This document shows, in pieces, positions 1-9,900 of a stretch of DNA of 32,524 bases (its first letter is position 1; each line of letters starts with the position of its first letter). Both the position numbers and the translations under genes were made by a program. The DNA comes from an uncultured Clostridia bacterium. GTDB taxonomy: Bacteria; Bacillota; Clostridia; Christensenellales; DTU072. The notes beneath the pieces were generated by a model. It ran no database searches. It saw nothing but the letters and a program-made list of their open reading frames with translations, and was not told the origin of the DNA. The DNA is taken from contig CALVZV010000013.1 of NCBI GenBank assembly GCA_944372665.1, positions 1 through 32,524 of the forward strand, read 5' to 3'.

Positions 1-231
1 GCGGCTGAAGAAGAAAAGACCGAGTTCGACGTCGTTCTGACCAGCGCAGGCGCTTCCAAGATCAACGTCATCAAGGCGGTAAGAGAAATCGTTTCCGGTA
101 TCTCTCTGGTCGACGCGAAAGCCATGGTCGAAGGCGCGCCCAAGGCCATTAAGGAAGGCGTAAGCAAGGAAGTTGCCGAGCAGATCGCCGAGAAGCTCAA
201 AGCGGCAGGCGCGGAAGTCGAAATCAAATAA
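1..231 (+). CDS. rplL: Ribosomal protein bL12 (L7/L12), C-terminal part
   Basis: The window opens inside this gene; 76 codons in frame 1 end at a TAA. The visible part is the globular C-terminal domain that contacts translation factors at the ribosomal stalk. It has the family pattern TEFDVVL, then a [11 protein letters not shown] helix, [21 protein letters not shown] and the terminal AGAEVEIK. The N-terminal dimerisation part and the hinge are outside the window. In most bacteria rplL is followed directly by rpoB, but here a strong terminator follows and rpoB is 2.8 kb away. Identification is firm; the start is not visible. Confidence 0.97.
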   Translation, partial: AAEEEKTEFDVVLTSAGASKINVIKAVREIVSGISLVDAKAMVEGAPKAIKEGVSKEVAEQIAEKLKAAGAEVEIK

Positions 232-350
232 TTTCAACCCCGACCGTTTCGTATGCGGAACGCCTGTGAACGGCGGTATCCGCGCTGAATGGTATACGAC
301 TTTTCATCGGAATATCGGTGAACCTTAAGTATACTTCAAACGTCACTCAA

Positions 351-377
351 AGCCCGTTTTACGACGGGCTTTTTTTT
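351..377 (+). terminator. Rho-independent terminator of the rplL operon
   Basis: Perfect 7-bp stem AGCCCGT/ACGGGCT (351-357 with 364-370), six-base loop, then a run of eight T (370-377). It lies about 120 bases after the rplL stop. The stretch 232-350 contains no recognisable gene. Confidence 0.93.
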
Positions 378-416
378 GCGCCTCCGATTTTCAGCCGGCG
401 GATAGGCAAAACGCCG

Positions 417-441
417 AAAAGGGAACGGCAAGACCGTTCCC
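417..441 (-). terminator. Terminator of rplI
   Basis: Perfect 8-bp stem GGGAACGG/CCGTTCCC (421-428 with 434-441) and a five-base loop. On the minus strand it is followed by TTTT (420-417). It sits 35 bases after the rplI stop and converges with the rplL terminator. Confidence 0.8.
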
Positions 442-475
442 TTTAACGCGGAATATATTGAAAGCGTATCGAAAA

Positions 476-919
476 CTACAGACTTTGCACGTCTATTTTG
501 ATGCGTGCGGAGACGTCTTTGTAAACCTTGACCTCGGCGTCATAGACCCCGAGAGTTTTGATGGCGTCCTTGACGGTTATCTTCTTTTTGTCTATTTCGT
601 AACCCATGGCTTTCAGACCGTCCGCGACGTCCTGGTTGGTTACGGAGCCGTACATTTTGCCGTCTTCGCCGCAGCGCATTTTTACGACGACGACGGAGCC
701 GCCGATCTTTTTGGCGAGTTCTTCTGCAGCCATGCGCTCTTCGCGCAGAAGGCGCTGCTCCTTGGCCACCTTTTGCTGTATTTCGTTCAGTACCGATTTC
801 GTCGCCTCTACGGCAAGCTTTTTGGGGATCAGATAGTTTTTGGCATAGCCGTCGTTGACGTTGACGATTTCGCCTTTTTTGCCGTGTCCTTGTACGTTAT
901 CCAAAAGTATGACTTTCAT
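476..919 (-). CDS. rplI: Ribosomal protein bL9
   Basis: A 147-residue protein of the large ribosomal subunit, close to the usual bL9 length of about 148. The N-terminal 23S rRNA-binding domain begins MKVILLDNVQGHGKKGEIV and continues with the signature DGYAKNYLIPKKLAVEAT. A charged connecting helix (about residues 45-75) and a C-terminal domain that includes GKMYGSVTNQDVADGL follow. The ATG at 919 is chosen because GGAGG (924-928) lies just before it and the MKVILL opening matches the family. An in-frame ATG at 937 is too close to the predicted transcription start to be used. In many Firmicutes rplI sits with rpsF-ssb-rpsR or near dnaB; here it stands alone between rplL and a DUF1540 gene. 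Confidence 0.97.
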   Translation of the reverse strand: MKVILLDNVQGHGKKGEIVNVNDGYAKNYLIPKKLAVEATKSVLNEIQQKVAKEQRLLREERMAAEELAKKIGGSVVVVKMRCGEDGKMYGSVTNQDVADGLKAMGYEIDKKKITVKDAIKTLGVYDAEVKVYKDVSARIKIDVQSL

Positions 920-940
920 ATTGCCTCCGTTTTCCATAAA

Positions 941-969
941 AGTTTAGCATCATATCTTAGATTTGTCAA
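941..969 (-). promoter_or_regulatory. SigA-type promoter of rplI
   Basis: On the minus strand, TTGACA (969-964), a 17-base spacer and TAAACT (946-941). The predicted transcription start falls near 934, leaving a short leader with GGAGG before the ATG at 919. This supports the shorter rplI start. Confidence 0.85.
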
Positions 970-1020
970 CGGTGCCGTATTAAAGAAAAGGCTTTGCGCA
1001 TACTTAAGCCAAGGTGAATT

Positions 1021-1323
1021 ATGGAACAGTTAAAATGCAGAACAGTTAATTGCAGACACAATCTGAAAAGTCATTGCAACGCTACCGTGATAGGTATGGA
1101 CGAAAAAGGGCGTTGCGCTACCAAGATGAAGCGTTTGGGCGGCGCGTTAGAACAGACTTTCGCCGAACTGGAAGCCGCCGACGATATGCTTAGCGACGCT
1201 CCCGCCATAGTACAGTGCGATGCGGAATGCATTTATAATAAAGAACGCCGCTGCACCGCGACGTCCATTCTGGTCAAGGACAAGCTGATAAAGACCGTCT
1301 GCGCCACGCGCATAAAGGAATGA
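1021..1323 (+). CDS. DUF1540 protein with two Cys4 domains
   Basis: A 100-residue cysteine-rich protein with two DUF1540-like units. The first has Cys 6, 11, 19 and 32 in the pattern CxxxxC-HN-C-A-D-G-C. The second has Cys 66, 70, 78 and 94. An acidic helical linker (about residues 42-60) joins them. The spacing suggests that each unit binds a metal, probably zinc; this is inferred from the cysteines. DUF1540 has no established function as far as I know, and is common in Clostridia and other spore-forming Firmicutes. AAGGTG (1011-1016) precedes the ATG. Its TGA stop directly abuts the stop of the convergent ispDF, with no terminator between. Confidence 0.85.
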   Translation: MEQLKCRTVNCRHNLKSHCNATVIGMDEKGRCATKMKRLGGALEQTFAELEAADDMLSDAPAIVQCDAECIYNKERRCTATSILVKDKLIKTVCATRIKE

Positions 1324-2421
1324 TCATATCACCGTAGCCGCAGCTTCGGCGGCAACGGCAAGCCCTTTTCCTACCGAATCCAGACCTTCTCCGCTTTTTG
1401 CGGCGACGGATACGTCTGTTAAGTCTATCCCCAAAAGCGACGCTATCTTCAGCCGCATGACCGGTATGTAATCGCTGAGTTTTGGGCGTTCCAGACGGAT
1501 TATAATACGCGCGGAACGCGGGCGCAGATTTTTGAGTCTGAGTTTGGAAACGGTTTCGTACAGCAAAACGGCGCTGTCTATACCGTCGTAGGCCGGATCG
1601 GTGTCCGGGAAATGGTAGCCGATGTCGCGTTCTCCCGCGGCAGACAGCAGGGCGTCTATCAGCGCGTGTATCGCGGCGTCGCCGTCGGAATGCGCCGAAA
1701 CGCCCATGTCCGAAGCTATTTCTATGCCGCACAGCATCAGTTTTCCGTACGGCACCAGACGGTGGATATCGTAGCCGATCCCGATTTTCTCGCGTATTGC
1801 CATACAGTCGCCCGCATTGGTGATCTTTATGTTGGCTTCGTCGCCTTTGACGATATGCGCGCCGGGCGTAAAACAGCCTGAGTAAAGTTCGGATTCGTCG
1901 GTGTACTCTTTGCCGGCGCCGAGTTCGTACGCTTTTAGCAGATCTTTAAGCAGAAATCCCTGCGGCGTCTGAACGCTTACCAGATTTTCACGCGGAAAAG
2001 AACCCGAAACAAAGCCGTTTTCCGTCATTCTTACCGAGTCGCTAAGCTTTAATGCGGGAACGCCGGAGCCGTATTGTTCTACGGAAGCGATCACCGAATC
2101 CAACAGTTTTCCGGATAAAAAGGGGCGCGCGCCGTCGTGGACCAGAACGCCTTCGGCGGAACAGGCTTTCAGCCCGTTCAGAACCGAACCGGAACGCGTG
2201 GGGGCGCCGCAGACGAAAACTATGCGTGGGCTTTCGGCAGCGAAGTTTTCGGGAGGTCTGCCGTCGGGCGTGACAATAACGATCCTGTCAGTTTTGTCGC
2301 ACGCCATAAACGGGGCGACTGCCCGTTCCAGCACCGTTTCGGCGCCTATAATCCAACCCAGTTTGTCTGTTCCCGCACGGCTGGACGAGCCTGCCGCGGC
2401 TATAACAGCGTCGAACCTCAT
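1324..2421 (-). CDS. ispDF: Bifunctional IspDF (MEP isoprenoid pathway)
   Basis: A 365-residue fusion of two non-consecutive enzymes of the methylerythritol-phosphate route to isoprenoids. The N-terminal half is IspD, 2-C-methyl-D-erythritol 4-phosphate cytidylyltransferase. It has a CTP-binding loop AAGSSSRAGTDKLG near residue 8 and the motif LVHDGARPF. The C-terminal half is IspF, 2-C-methyl-D-erythritol 2,4-cyclodiphosphate synthase. It has metal ligands in GYDIHRL and AHSDGDAAIHAL, plus GYHFPDTDP and the C-terminal EGLDSVGKG. The reading frame is continuous across the junction (MAIREKIGIGYDIHR). The ATG at 2421 overlaps the TGA of the upstream S4 gene (ATGA), which suggests translational coupling; longer in-frame starts lie inside that gene. 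Firmicutes often keep ispD and ispF as separate adjacent genes, so the fusion is notable. Confidence 0.93.
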   Translation of the reverse strand: MRFDAVIAAAGSSSRAGTDKLGWIIGAETVLERAVAPFMACDKTDRIVIVTPDGRPPENFAAESPRIVFVCGAPTRSGSVLNGLKACSAEGVLVHDGARPFLSGKLLDSVIASVEQYGSGVPALKLSDSVRMTENGFVSGSFPRENLVSVQTPQGFLLKDLLKAYELGAGKEYTDESELYSGCFTPGAHIVKGDEANIKITNAGDCMAIREKIGIGYDIHRLVPYGKLMLCGIEIASDMGVSAHSDGDAAIHALIDALLSAAGERDIGYHFPDTDPAYDGIDSAVLLYETVSKLRLKNLRPRSARIIIRLERPKLSDYIPVMRLKIASLLGIDLTDVSVAAKSGEGLDSVGKGLAVAAEAAATVI

Positions 2422-2666
2422 TCCGAAATCACCTCGTACAGGGAATCGGCTTCCGCTTTGCCGACATTGCCTTCGGGCACCTTCAGAACGCGGAAAAACG
2501 CGTCGCGGTCGCCGAAACGTATGCTGATGACGTCGCCCGGCTTGACTTCCTTGGAGGGTTTGACGGCTTTGCCGTTGATACCGACGCGCTCCAGCCCGCA
2601 CGCTTCGGATGCCACGGTGCGCCTTTTAATTATTCTGGATACTTTCAGAAACTTGTCTATTCGCAT
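2418..2666 (-). CDS. rqcP: S4-domain RNA-binding protein, RqcP (YabO/YlmL-like)
   Basis: An 82-residue single S4 domain. The opening MRIDKFLKVSRIIKRRTVA is the family signature. It is followed by NGKAVKPSKEVKPGDVI and a basic/aromatic strand ending at residue 60. RqcP binds stalled 50S subunits with RqcH and supports addition of C-terminal alanine tails in ribosome quality control. In Bacillus and many Clostridia it sits near the divIC/mazG region; here it is joined to ispDF by an ATGA overlap. The start at 2666 is the only one that gives the intact S4 N-terminus. There is no Shine-Dalgarno sequence, and the -10 box lies only seven bases upstream, so the mRNA is probably leaderless. Family is sure; the RqcP subtype is likely. 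Confidence 0.88.
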   Translation of the reverse strand: MRIDKFLKVSRIIKRRTVASEACGLERVGINGKAVKPSKEVKPGDVISIRFGDRDAFFRVLKVPEGNVGKAEADSLYEVISE

Positions 2667-2673
2667 ATTTAAT

Positions 2674-2702
2674 ATTATAATCAACGCCGACTCAAAACTC
2701 AA
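2674..2702 (-). promoter_or_regulatory. Promoter of the rqcP-ispDF operon, predicted leaderless start
   Basis: Minus strand: TTGAGT (2702-2697), 17-base spacer, perfect TATAAT (2679-2674). The expected start point, about seven bases downstream, is 2667-2666, which is the first base of the ATG. Confidence 0.82.
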
Positions 2703-2792
2703 TACAATTTTTCCGATTGTCCCTCGCACGGGAATATACGGGCGCGCATTTATATATATTTATAATTTAAAATATTTTATAGTTAAAATTGC

Positions 2793-2822
2793 TTGACAAG
2801 TCTCCCGTAGGGGTACTAAAAT
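2793..2822 (+). promoter_or_regulatory. rpoBC promoter with AT-rich upstream tract
   Basis: TTGACA (2793-2798), 18-base spacer, TAAAAT (2817-2822). A nearly pure A/T tract (about 2749-2790) lies directly upstream and resembles an UP element. The predicted start is near 2829. The stretch 2667-3003 holds this promoter, the divergent rqcP promoter and the rpoB leader. Confidence 0.82.
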
Positions 2823-2828
2823 GTAAAA

Positions 2829-3003
2829 ATGCACGATTATAATGGATTTATATGCGCTGAGACCGAAAATCGGTGCTGAAAAATCCCTTATTTGCGGCAA
2901 AATAGCACAAAACAGCACGGTTTGCGAACTTATTCGCAGCGTGTTGCAATATCACTCACACGCGGCTTCATGCCGAGACAATTTACTATAAGGAGCGGAT
3001 CAG
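2829..3003 (+). other. Long 5' leader of rpoBC with a possible 49-codon upstream ORF
   Basis: About 175 bases separate the predicted start from the rpoB ATG. The leader can form small hairpins, for example TGCGAA/TTCGCA with a four-base loop (2923-2938), but none has a T tract. An open frame from ATG 2842 to TAA 2991 would encode 49 residues. Its stop overlaps the rpoB ribosome site AGGAG (2991-2995). That ATG has no visible Shine-Dalgarno sequence, and an ORF of this length can arise by chance, so translation is only a possibility. Confidence 0.35.
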
Positions 3004-6000
3004 ATGTCTGAAAGAATCCACAAGGTCAAGCGTGGGAATGTCGAAAGATGGTCTTTTAGCAAAATAAAAGAAATCATAGACATTCCCTATCTTATTGAAG
3101 TCCAGAAGAACTCCTACGATACGTTCGTCAACGAGGGCGTCAGAGAAGTTCTGGACGATTTTTCTCCGATAACCGACTACGGCAACAAGATCGAGTTGGA
3201 GTTTCTGGAGCACTCGCTTTCCGGCGAATGCAAATACTCCGCCAAAGAGTGCAAAAATCATGACGCTACCTATACCGTGCCGCTTCGCGTCAAGGTCAGA
3301 CTGACCGTCAAGGACACCGGCGTAGTCAAAGAAGCCGAAGTCTTTATGGGCGAATTCCCCAGAATGACCGAGAACGGCACGTTCATCATCAACGGCGCGG
3401 AGCGCGTCGTCGTCAGCCAGCTGGTCAGGAGCCCCGGCGTATATACCGCCAAGGGCGTCGCTGACAAAAACGGCACGTTGCGTTACGAAACCACGGTCAT
3501 TCCTTCGCGCGGCGCATGGCTGGAGTTCATTCAGGATTCCACGGACACTCTGTCCGTCCGCGTAGACCGTCAGCGCAAGATCCCCGTGACCCTTCTGCTG
3601 AGGGCTTTGGGATACGGCTCCGCCGAAGAGATACTGGAGCTGTTCGGCGGCGACAAAATGATAGAAAACAGCCTTAAAAAGGACGGTATTACCGCCGAAG
3701 AAGGCACCACCGAGGTCGAGAGCGCAAGGATAGAGGTTTACCGCAGACTGCGCCCGGGCGAAGTGCCCACGACCAACGCCGTGGATTCTTATCTGCCCAA
3801 CCTGTTCTACGATACCAGACGCTACGATCTGGCTAAAGTAGGCAGATACAAATACAACAAACATCTTTCGCTTGCCAACCGTATCGCCGAGTTCGTAGTC
3901 GCCGAGGACGTCAAAACCGAGGACGGCGAGATATTGCTTGAAAAAGGCGAAACCGTTTCTCCCGAAAAGGCGGTGGAGATCCAGAACGCGGGCATCAACT
4001 CGGTATTCCTTGTTAACATCGAGGACGAAAACCTGCCGCCCGTGAAGGTGGTCGGCAACAACACGGTGGACCTTAAAGGCTATGTCGACTGCGACCCCAA
4101 AGAGCTGGGCATCACCGAAAAGGTGTACTATCCCGTACTTAAGGAGCTTATCGCGGCTGCGGGCGGCGATATGGAGAAGCTGAAGGCTTCCGTGCGCGCC
4201 AACGCGGACGCTTTGGTCGTCAAACACATCACGCTTGACGACATAGTGGCTACCGTCAGCTACAACGTCAATATGCGTTTCTATAACAAGGAATTGAAAT
4301 GCGGCTATCACGCTCCCGACAACATCGACCACCTGTCCAACCGCAGGGTGCGTTCCGTGGGCGAGCTGCTGCAAAACCAGTTCCGTATCGGCATGGCGAG
4401 ACTCGAAAGGGTCGTCCGCGAAAGAATGATGTCGCAGGATCCCAACGAGGCGACGCCTACTTCCCTTATAAACATCCGTCCCGTATCCAGCGCGATACGC
4501 GAGTTCTTCGGTTCTTCGCAACTGTCGCAGTTCATGGATCAGCCCAACCCCATAGCCGAGCTTACGCACAAGAGGAAGCTTTCCGCACTCGGTCCCGGCG
4601 GTCTTAACAGAGAACGCGCCGGCTTCGAGGTCAGAGACGTGCACCACTCCCATTACGGCAGAATGTGCCCGATCGAGACGCCCGAAGGACAGAACATCGG
4701 TCTTATCACCTCGCTTTCTTCCTATGCCAAGGTCAACGAATACGGCTTTATAGAGGCCCCGTACAGACGCGTCGACAAAAAGACCGGCAAGGTCACCGAC
4801 ATCGTCGAGTACCTCGCCGCCGACGAAGAAGACAGGTACGTCGTCGCTCAGGCAAACGAGCCTTTGGATCAAGAAGGCCGCTTCGTGAACAAGAGGGTCA
4901 CCTGCCGCTACCGCGAACTTATAAAAGAATACGACAGTTCCAGAGTCGATTATATGGACGTGTCGCCGCAACAGTTGGTATCCATAGCTACGTCGCTGAT
5001 ACCGTTCCTCGAAAACGACGACGCCAACCGCGCTCTGATGGGCTCCAACATGCAGCGCCAGGCAGTGCCGCTGCTGCGTCCGGAAGCTCCTATAGTGGGC
5101 ACGGGCATGGAATACAGAGTCGCTCACGACTCCGGCGTATGCACCCTCGCGGGCGAGGACGGCGTGGTCAGCTACGTTTCCGCGGACGTCATCAAGGTCA
5201 GGGACGGCGAAGGCGTCGAACACGCATACACGCTCCAGAAATTCGTGCGTTCCAACCAGGGCACCTGCATCAACCAAAAGCCCGTCGTCAACAAGGGCGA
5301 CGTCGTCAAAAAGGGCGACACGCTTGCGGACGGACCCTCCACTCAGAACGGCGAACTGGCGCTGGGCAGGAACATTCTCATCGGCTTCATGACGTGGGAA
5401 GGCTACAACTACGAGGACGCCATTCTGATTTCCGAAGAACTGGTCAAGCACGACGTGTTCACCTCTGTTCACATCGAGGAATACGAACTCGAGTGCCGCG
5501 ACACGCGCCTCGGCGAAGAACAGATCACGCGCGACATACCCAACGTCAGCGAGGATCTGCTGAAGAACCTGGATGAACACGGTATCGTCATGATAGGCGC
5601 GGAAGTGCGTTCCGGCGATTATCTGGTGGGCAAGGTCACGCCCAAGGGCGAAACCGAGCTTACTCCCGAGGAGAGGCTGCTCCGCGCGATATTCGGCGAG
5701 AAAGCGCGCGAGGTGAGGGACGTTTCGCTTAAGGTTCCCAACGGCGAGGGCGGCACGGTTGTGGACGTCAAGATATTCACCAGAGCCAACAAGGACGAAC
5801 TCAATCCCGGCGTCAACATGATGGTCAGGGTCTATATCGCTCAGAAACGTAAAATAGGCGTGGGCGACAAAATGGCGGGACGTCACGGCAACAAGGGCGT
5901 TATTTCCAGGGTGCTTCCCAAAGAAGACATGCCTTTCCTTGCCGACGGCACTCCGCTCCAGATAGTCCTCAACCCCTTGGGCGTTCCTTCGCGTATGAAT

Positions 6001-6897
6001 ATCGGACAGGTCCTCGAAGTGCACCTCGGTCTGGTCGCAAAGATGCTGGGCATCAATGTGGCGACCCCGGTATTCGACGGTGCTACCGAAACCGACATTC
6101 AGGAGATGTTCCGCGAGAACAAGATCCCAGAACACGGCAAGCTGACCGTTTATGACGGCAGAACGGGCGAAAAATTCGAGAATCCCGTTACGGTCGGCTA
6201 TATGTATATGCTTAAACTTATCCACCTTGTCGACGATAAGATCCATGCCAGGAGCGTCGGACCTTACTCGCTGGTCACTCAGCAGCCCCTCGGAGGCAAA
6301 GCCCAATTCGGCGGACAGCGTTTCGGCGAAATGGAAGTGTGGGCGCTCGAGGCTTACGGCGCAGCCAATATCCTGCAGGAGATGCTGACCGTCAAGTCGG
6401 ACGACATAATGGGCAGACAAAAGATATTCGATTCCATTATCAAGTCCAACGTCACCGCCGAACCGGGACTGCCCGAAGCGTTCAAGGTCCTCAAGAAAGA
6501 AATGCAGGCGCTGTGCCTTGACATGAAACTCCTTACGGACACCAACGCCGAGGTCGAACTCAGCGAACTCGACGACGACGATACCGTCAAATACGAACCC
6601 GTCATCCAGCGTTCCGACGCGGAGACGCAGGATATCGCCAAGTCCTTCAGCGAGCTTATGGGAGGCGAAGATGGCGGTTCTCTGTTCGTTTCCGCGGACG
6701 ACGATTCCGACATCGCCAGCCTGTTCAACGACATGACGGGCGGCACGTCCGGTTCCTCGCAGAGCGTTGCGGACAGCCTGTTCGACGACGATGACGACGA
6801 TTCCTTTGCGGGATTCGGTATAGGCGACGACGATGACGCTGGATATACCGACGGCGAATCGTTATTGCAGGGCGAGTTTGACGACGACAAGGAATAA
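3004..6897 (+). CDS. rpoB: RNA polymerase beta subunit
   Basis: A 1297-residue catalytic beta subunit. All core regions are present: the N-terminal protrusion ([14 protein letters not shown]), the fork and rifampicin pocket ([11 protein letters not shown] at about 503-513, then [13 protein letters not shown]), [19 protein letters not shown], the lysine motif [13 protein letters not shown], and the C-terminal clamp part [20 protein letters not shown]. The pocket residues equivalent to E. coli D516, H526 and S531 are D, H and S, which predicts rifampicin sensitivity. After the conserved end there is a tail of about 109 residues (1189-1297) rich in Asp, Ser and Gly, longer than the short acidic tail of Bacillus RpoB. 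AGGAG at 2991 precedes the ATG. rpoC follows after a 14-base gap. Confidence 0.99.
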   Translation: MSERIHKVKRGNVERWSFSKIKEIIDIPYLIEVQKNSYDTFVNEGVREVLDDFSPITDYGNKIELEFLEHSLSGECKYSAKECKNHDATYTVPLRVKVRLTVKDTGVVKEAEVFMGEFPRMTENGTFIINGAERVVVSQLVRSPGVYTAKGVADKNGTLRYETTVIPSRGAWLEFIQDSTDTLSVRVDRQRKIPVTLLLRALGYGSAEEILELFGGDKMIENSLKKDGITAEEGTTEVESARIEVYRRLRPGEVPTTNAVDSYLPNLFYDTRRYDLAKVGRYKYNKHLSLANRIAEFVVAEDVKTEDGEILLEKGETVSPEKAVEIQNAGINSVFLVNIEDENLPPVKVVGNNTVDLKGYVDCDPKELGITEKVYYPVLKELIAAAGGDMEKLKASVRANADALVVKHITLDDIVATVSYNVNMRFYNKELKCGYHAPDNIDHLSNRRVRSVGELLQNQFRIGMARLERVVRERMMSQDPNEATPTSLINIRPVSSAIREFFGSSQLSQFMDQPNPIAELTHKRKLSALGPGGLNRERAGFEVRDVHHSHYGRMCPIETPEGQNIGLITSLSSYAKVNEYGFIEAPYRRVDKKTGKVTDIVEYLAADEEDRYVVAQANEPLDQEGRFVNKRVTCRYRELIKEYDSSRVDYMDVSPQQLVSIATSLIPFLENDDANRALMGSNMQRQAVPLLRPEAPIVGTGMEYRVAHDSGVCTLAGEDGVVSYVSADVIKVRDGEGVEHAYTLQKFVRSNQGTCINQKPVVNKGDVVKKGDTLADGPSTQNGELALGRNILIGFMTWEGYNYEDAILISEELVKHDVFTSVHIEEYELECRDTRLGEEQITRDIPNVSEDLLKNLDEHGIVMIGAEVRSGDYLVGKVTPKGETELTPEERLLRAIFGEKAREVRDVSLKVPNGEGGTVVDVKIFTRANKDELNPGVNMMVRVYIAQKRKIGVGDKMAGRHGNKGVISRVLPKEDMPFLADGTPLQIVLNPLGVPSRMNIGQVLEVHLGLVAKMLGINVATPVFDGATETDIQEMFRENKIPEHGKLTVYDGRTGEKFENPVTVGYMYMLKLIHLVDDKIHARSVGPYSLVTQQPLGGKAQFGGQRFGEMEVWALEAYGAANILQEMLTVKSDDIMGRQKIFDSIIKSNVTAEPGLPEAFKVLKKEMQALCLDMKLLTDTNAEVELSELDDDDTVKYEPVIQRSDAETQDIAKSFSELMGGEDGGSLFVSADDDSDIASLFNDMTGGTSGSSQSVADSLFDDDDDDSFAGFGIGDDDDAGYTDGESLLQGEFDDDKE

Positions 6898-6911
6898 TAG
6901 GAGGAGTAAAA

Positions 6912-9900
6912 ATGATAGAAATCAACAGCTTTGACGCAATGCAGATTTCTCTCGCGTCTCCCGAGAAGATCAGAGAGTGGTCTCACGGCGAAGTAACCAA
7001 GCCGGAAACTATAAACTACAGAACGCAGAAACCCGAAAAAGACGGATTGTTCTGCGAAAAAATATTCGGACCCACAAAAGACTACGAATGCCACTGCGGC
7101 AAGTACAAGAGAGTGCGTTACAAAGGCATCATCTGCGACAAGTGCGGCGTGGAAGTCACCAAAGCCAAGGTCAGAAGGGAGAGGATGGGACACATCGAAC
7201 TCGCTTCGCCCGTGGCGCATATATGGTATTTCCGCGGCGTTCCCAGCCGTATCAGCACGATACTCGACATGCCCCCCAAGGAAGTCGAGCAGGTCATATA
7301 TTATGCGGCTTTCGTGGTTCTCGATCCCGGTCCCACGGCTTTCAAGAAAAAGCAGGTCATCAAGGACGAGGAATACCGTCAGGCGGTAGAGGAATTCGGC
7401 GCCGGCACTTTCAAGGTAGGCATGGGCGCGGAAGCGTTCAAGATCCTTTTAAGAGAGATCGATCTCGAGGAGGAGAGCAGAAATCTCAAAGCCATCGTGG
7501 CAAATTCCTCCAACCAGAAACAGCTCAAAACGTCCAAACGCCTGGATATAATCGAGGCGTTCCGCACTTCCGGCAACAGACCCGAATGGATGATCCTCGA
7601 CGTTTTGCCCGTGATCCCTCCGGATATCCGTCCCATGGTTCAGCTTGACGGCGGCAGATTCGCCACCAGCGACCTCAACGACCTGTACCGCAGGGTCATC
7701 AACCGTAACAACCGTCTGAAGAAGATGATGGAATCGGGCGCTCCCGATATCGTCGTCAGAAACGAAAAGCGCATGCTTCAGGAAGCCGTGGACGCGCTTA
7801 TCGACAACGGCAAGCACGGCAAAGCCGTCACCGGTCCCGGAAACCGTCCGTTGAAATCGCTTTCGGACATGCTGCGCGGCAAGCAGGGCAGATTCCGTCA
7901 GAACCTGCTGGGCAAGCGCGTAGACTACTCCGGACGTTCGGTCATAGTCGTAGGACCCGAACTCAAACTTTACCAATGCGGCCTGCCTAAGGAAATGGCT
8001 CTCGAGCTGTTCAAGCCCTTCGTGTTCAGAAAGCTGGTCGAGCTGGGTATCAGCCAGAACATCAAGAGCGCCAAGCGCGCCGTCGAACGCGTCAAGCCCC
8101 AGGTGTGGGACATACTCGAAGACGTTATAAAAGATCATCCCGTTCTGCTGAACAGGGCTCCCACGCTGCACCGTTTGGGTATCCAGGCTTTCGAACCCGT
8201 GCTGGTCGAAGGCAGAGCCATCAAGCTGCATCCGCTGGTATGTTCGGCTTTCAACGCCGACTTCGACGGCGACCAGATGCCTGTACACGTGCCGCTGTCC
8301 ATAGCCGCTCAGGTCGAGGCTAGGTTCCTGATGCTGTCCACCAACAACATCCTGAAGCTTTCCGACGGCAAGCCCATCGTCAGCCCCACCCAGGACATGG
8401 TTATCGGTTCTTACTACTTGACCCAGGAAAAACCCGGCGCCAAGGGCGAAGGCAGATACTTCACCTCCTGCGACGAAGCCAAAATGGCATATCAGGTGGG
8501 CGACATCGATCTGCAGGCGCGTATCAACGTGCGCGTTACCAAAGAAATCGACGGTATGGTTTATAAAGAGATCATACCCATCACGACGGGCAAGGTGATA
8601 TTCAACGAAGCCATACCGCAGACGCTGGGATTCGTAGACAGAAAGGAACCCCGCGACATGCTGAAATTCGAAATCGACTTCCTCGTGGGCAAGAAACAGC
8701 TTTCGCAGATAGTCGAAAGGTGCTTCAAGCAGCAGGGCGCGACCGCCGTTGCGGGAGTGCTGGACAAGATCAAGGCTCTCGGGTTCAAGTATTCGACGCT
8801 CGGCGCCATCACGACTTCGGTGTTCGACATGCAGATCCCCGGCGACAAGCAGAAGATACTGGACGACGCCGAAAATCAGGTGCTCAAAATCGAGAAAAAC
8901 TATAAGCGCGGCTTGATGACCGACGAGGAACGCTATGCCGAAACCGTCAAGGTTTGGGAAAAAGCCACCAACGACGTCGCTCAGAACCTCGAGGACAACT
9001 TCAAGAACTTCGACAAGTTCAACCCGATATGGATGATGGCGGACTCCGGTGCGCGCGGATCGATGCAGCAGATAAAACAGCTGTCCGGTATGCGCGGACT
9101 GATGAACGATCCTACCGGTAAGGTCATAGAGATTCCCGTCAAATCCTCGTTCCGCGAAGGATTGTCCGTTCTGGAATACTTCATCAGCTCGCACGGCGCC
9201 AGAAAGGGCGGCGCTGACACGGCGCTCAAGACGGCGGACTCCGGATATCTTACCAGACGTCTGGTCGACGTAGCTCACGACGTCATCGTCAAGGAAGACG
9301 ACTGCGGCGACACGCGCGGCTTCGAGGTCAGGGCGCTGAAGGATTCCGCCGGCGCCGTAATCGAGACGCTGAAAGAAAGAATAGCCGGAAGGTTCTCCAT
9401 AAACGCCATAACCGATCCCGCGACGGGTGAAGAAATCGTCGCTGCCGATACCCTGATTTCCGAAGACGACGCAGAACGCATCGAAAAGGCGGGGATCGCT
9501 TCGGTCAGGATAAGATCGGTGCTGACCTGTAAAGCCAAGTCGGGCATCTGCGCCAAGTGCTACGGCGCGAACATGTCAAGCTGGAACAAGGTCAAAGTCG
9601 GCGAAGCCGTGGGTATCATAGCGGCGCAGTCGATAGGCGAACCCGGAACGCAGCTGACGATGCGTACCTTCCATACCGGCGGTATAGCGACCAACGCCGA
9701 CATTACTCAGGGTCTGCCGAGAGTCGAGGAACTGTTCGAAGCGCGCGATCCTAAAGGTAAGGCTACCGTTGCCGGCATAGGCGGCACGGTCACCGTCGAA
9801 GAAAGCGGCGCCATGCACGTCGTAAGGATAGAGAACGCCGCTCAAAACGCCACAGCGGAATTCAAGATTCCTCAATCGGCGAAACTGCTGGTGAATACCG

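Noticed and set aside
2986..6420. Very long open frame (1144 codons) on the minus strand opposite rpoB
   Set aside because: It is exactly antisense to a highly conserved gene, has no family resemblance and no promoter or ribosome site. It is a by-product of the codon usage of rpoB.
7449..9278. 609-codon minus-strand open frame opposite rpoC
   Set aside because: Same reason: antisense shadow of rpoC without any recognisable domain.
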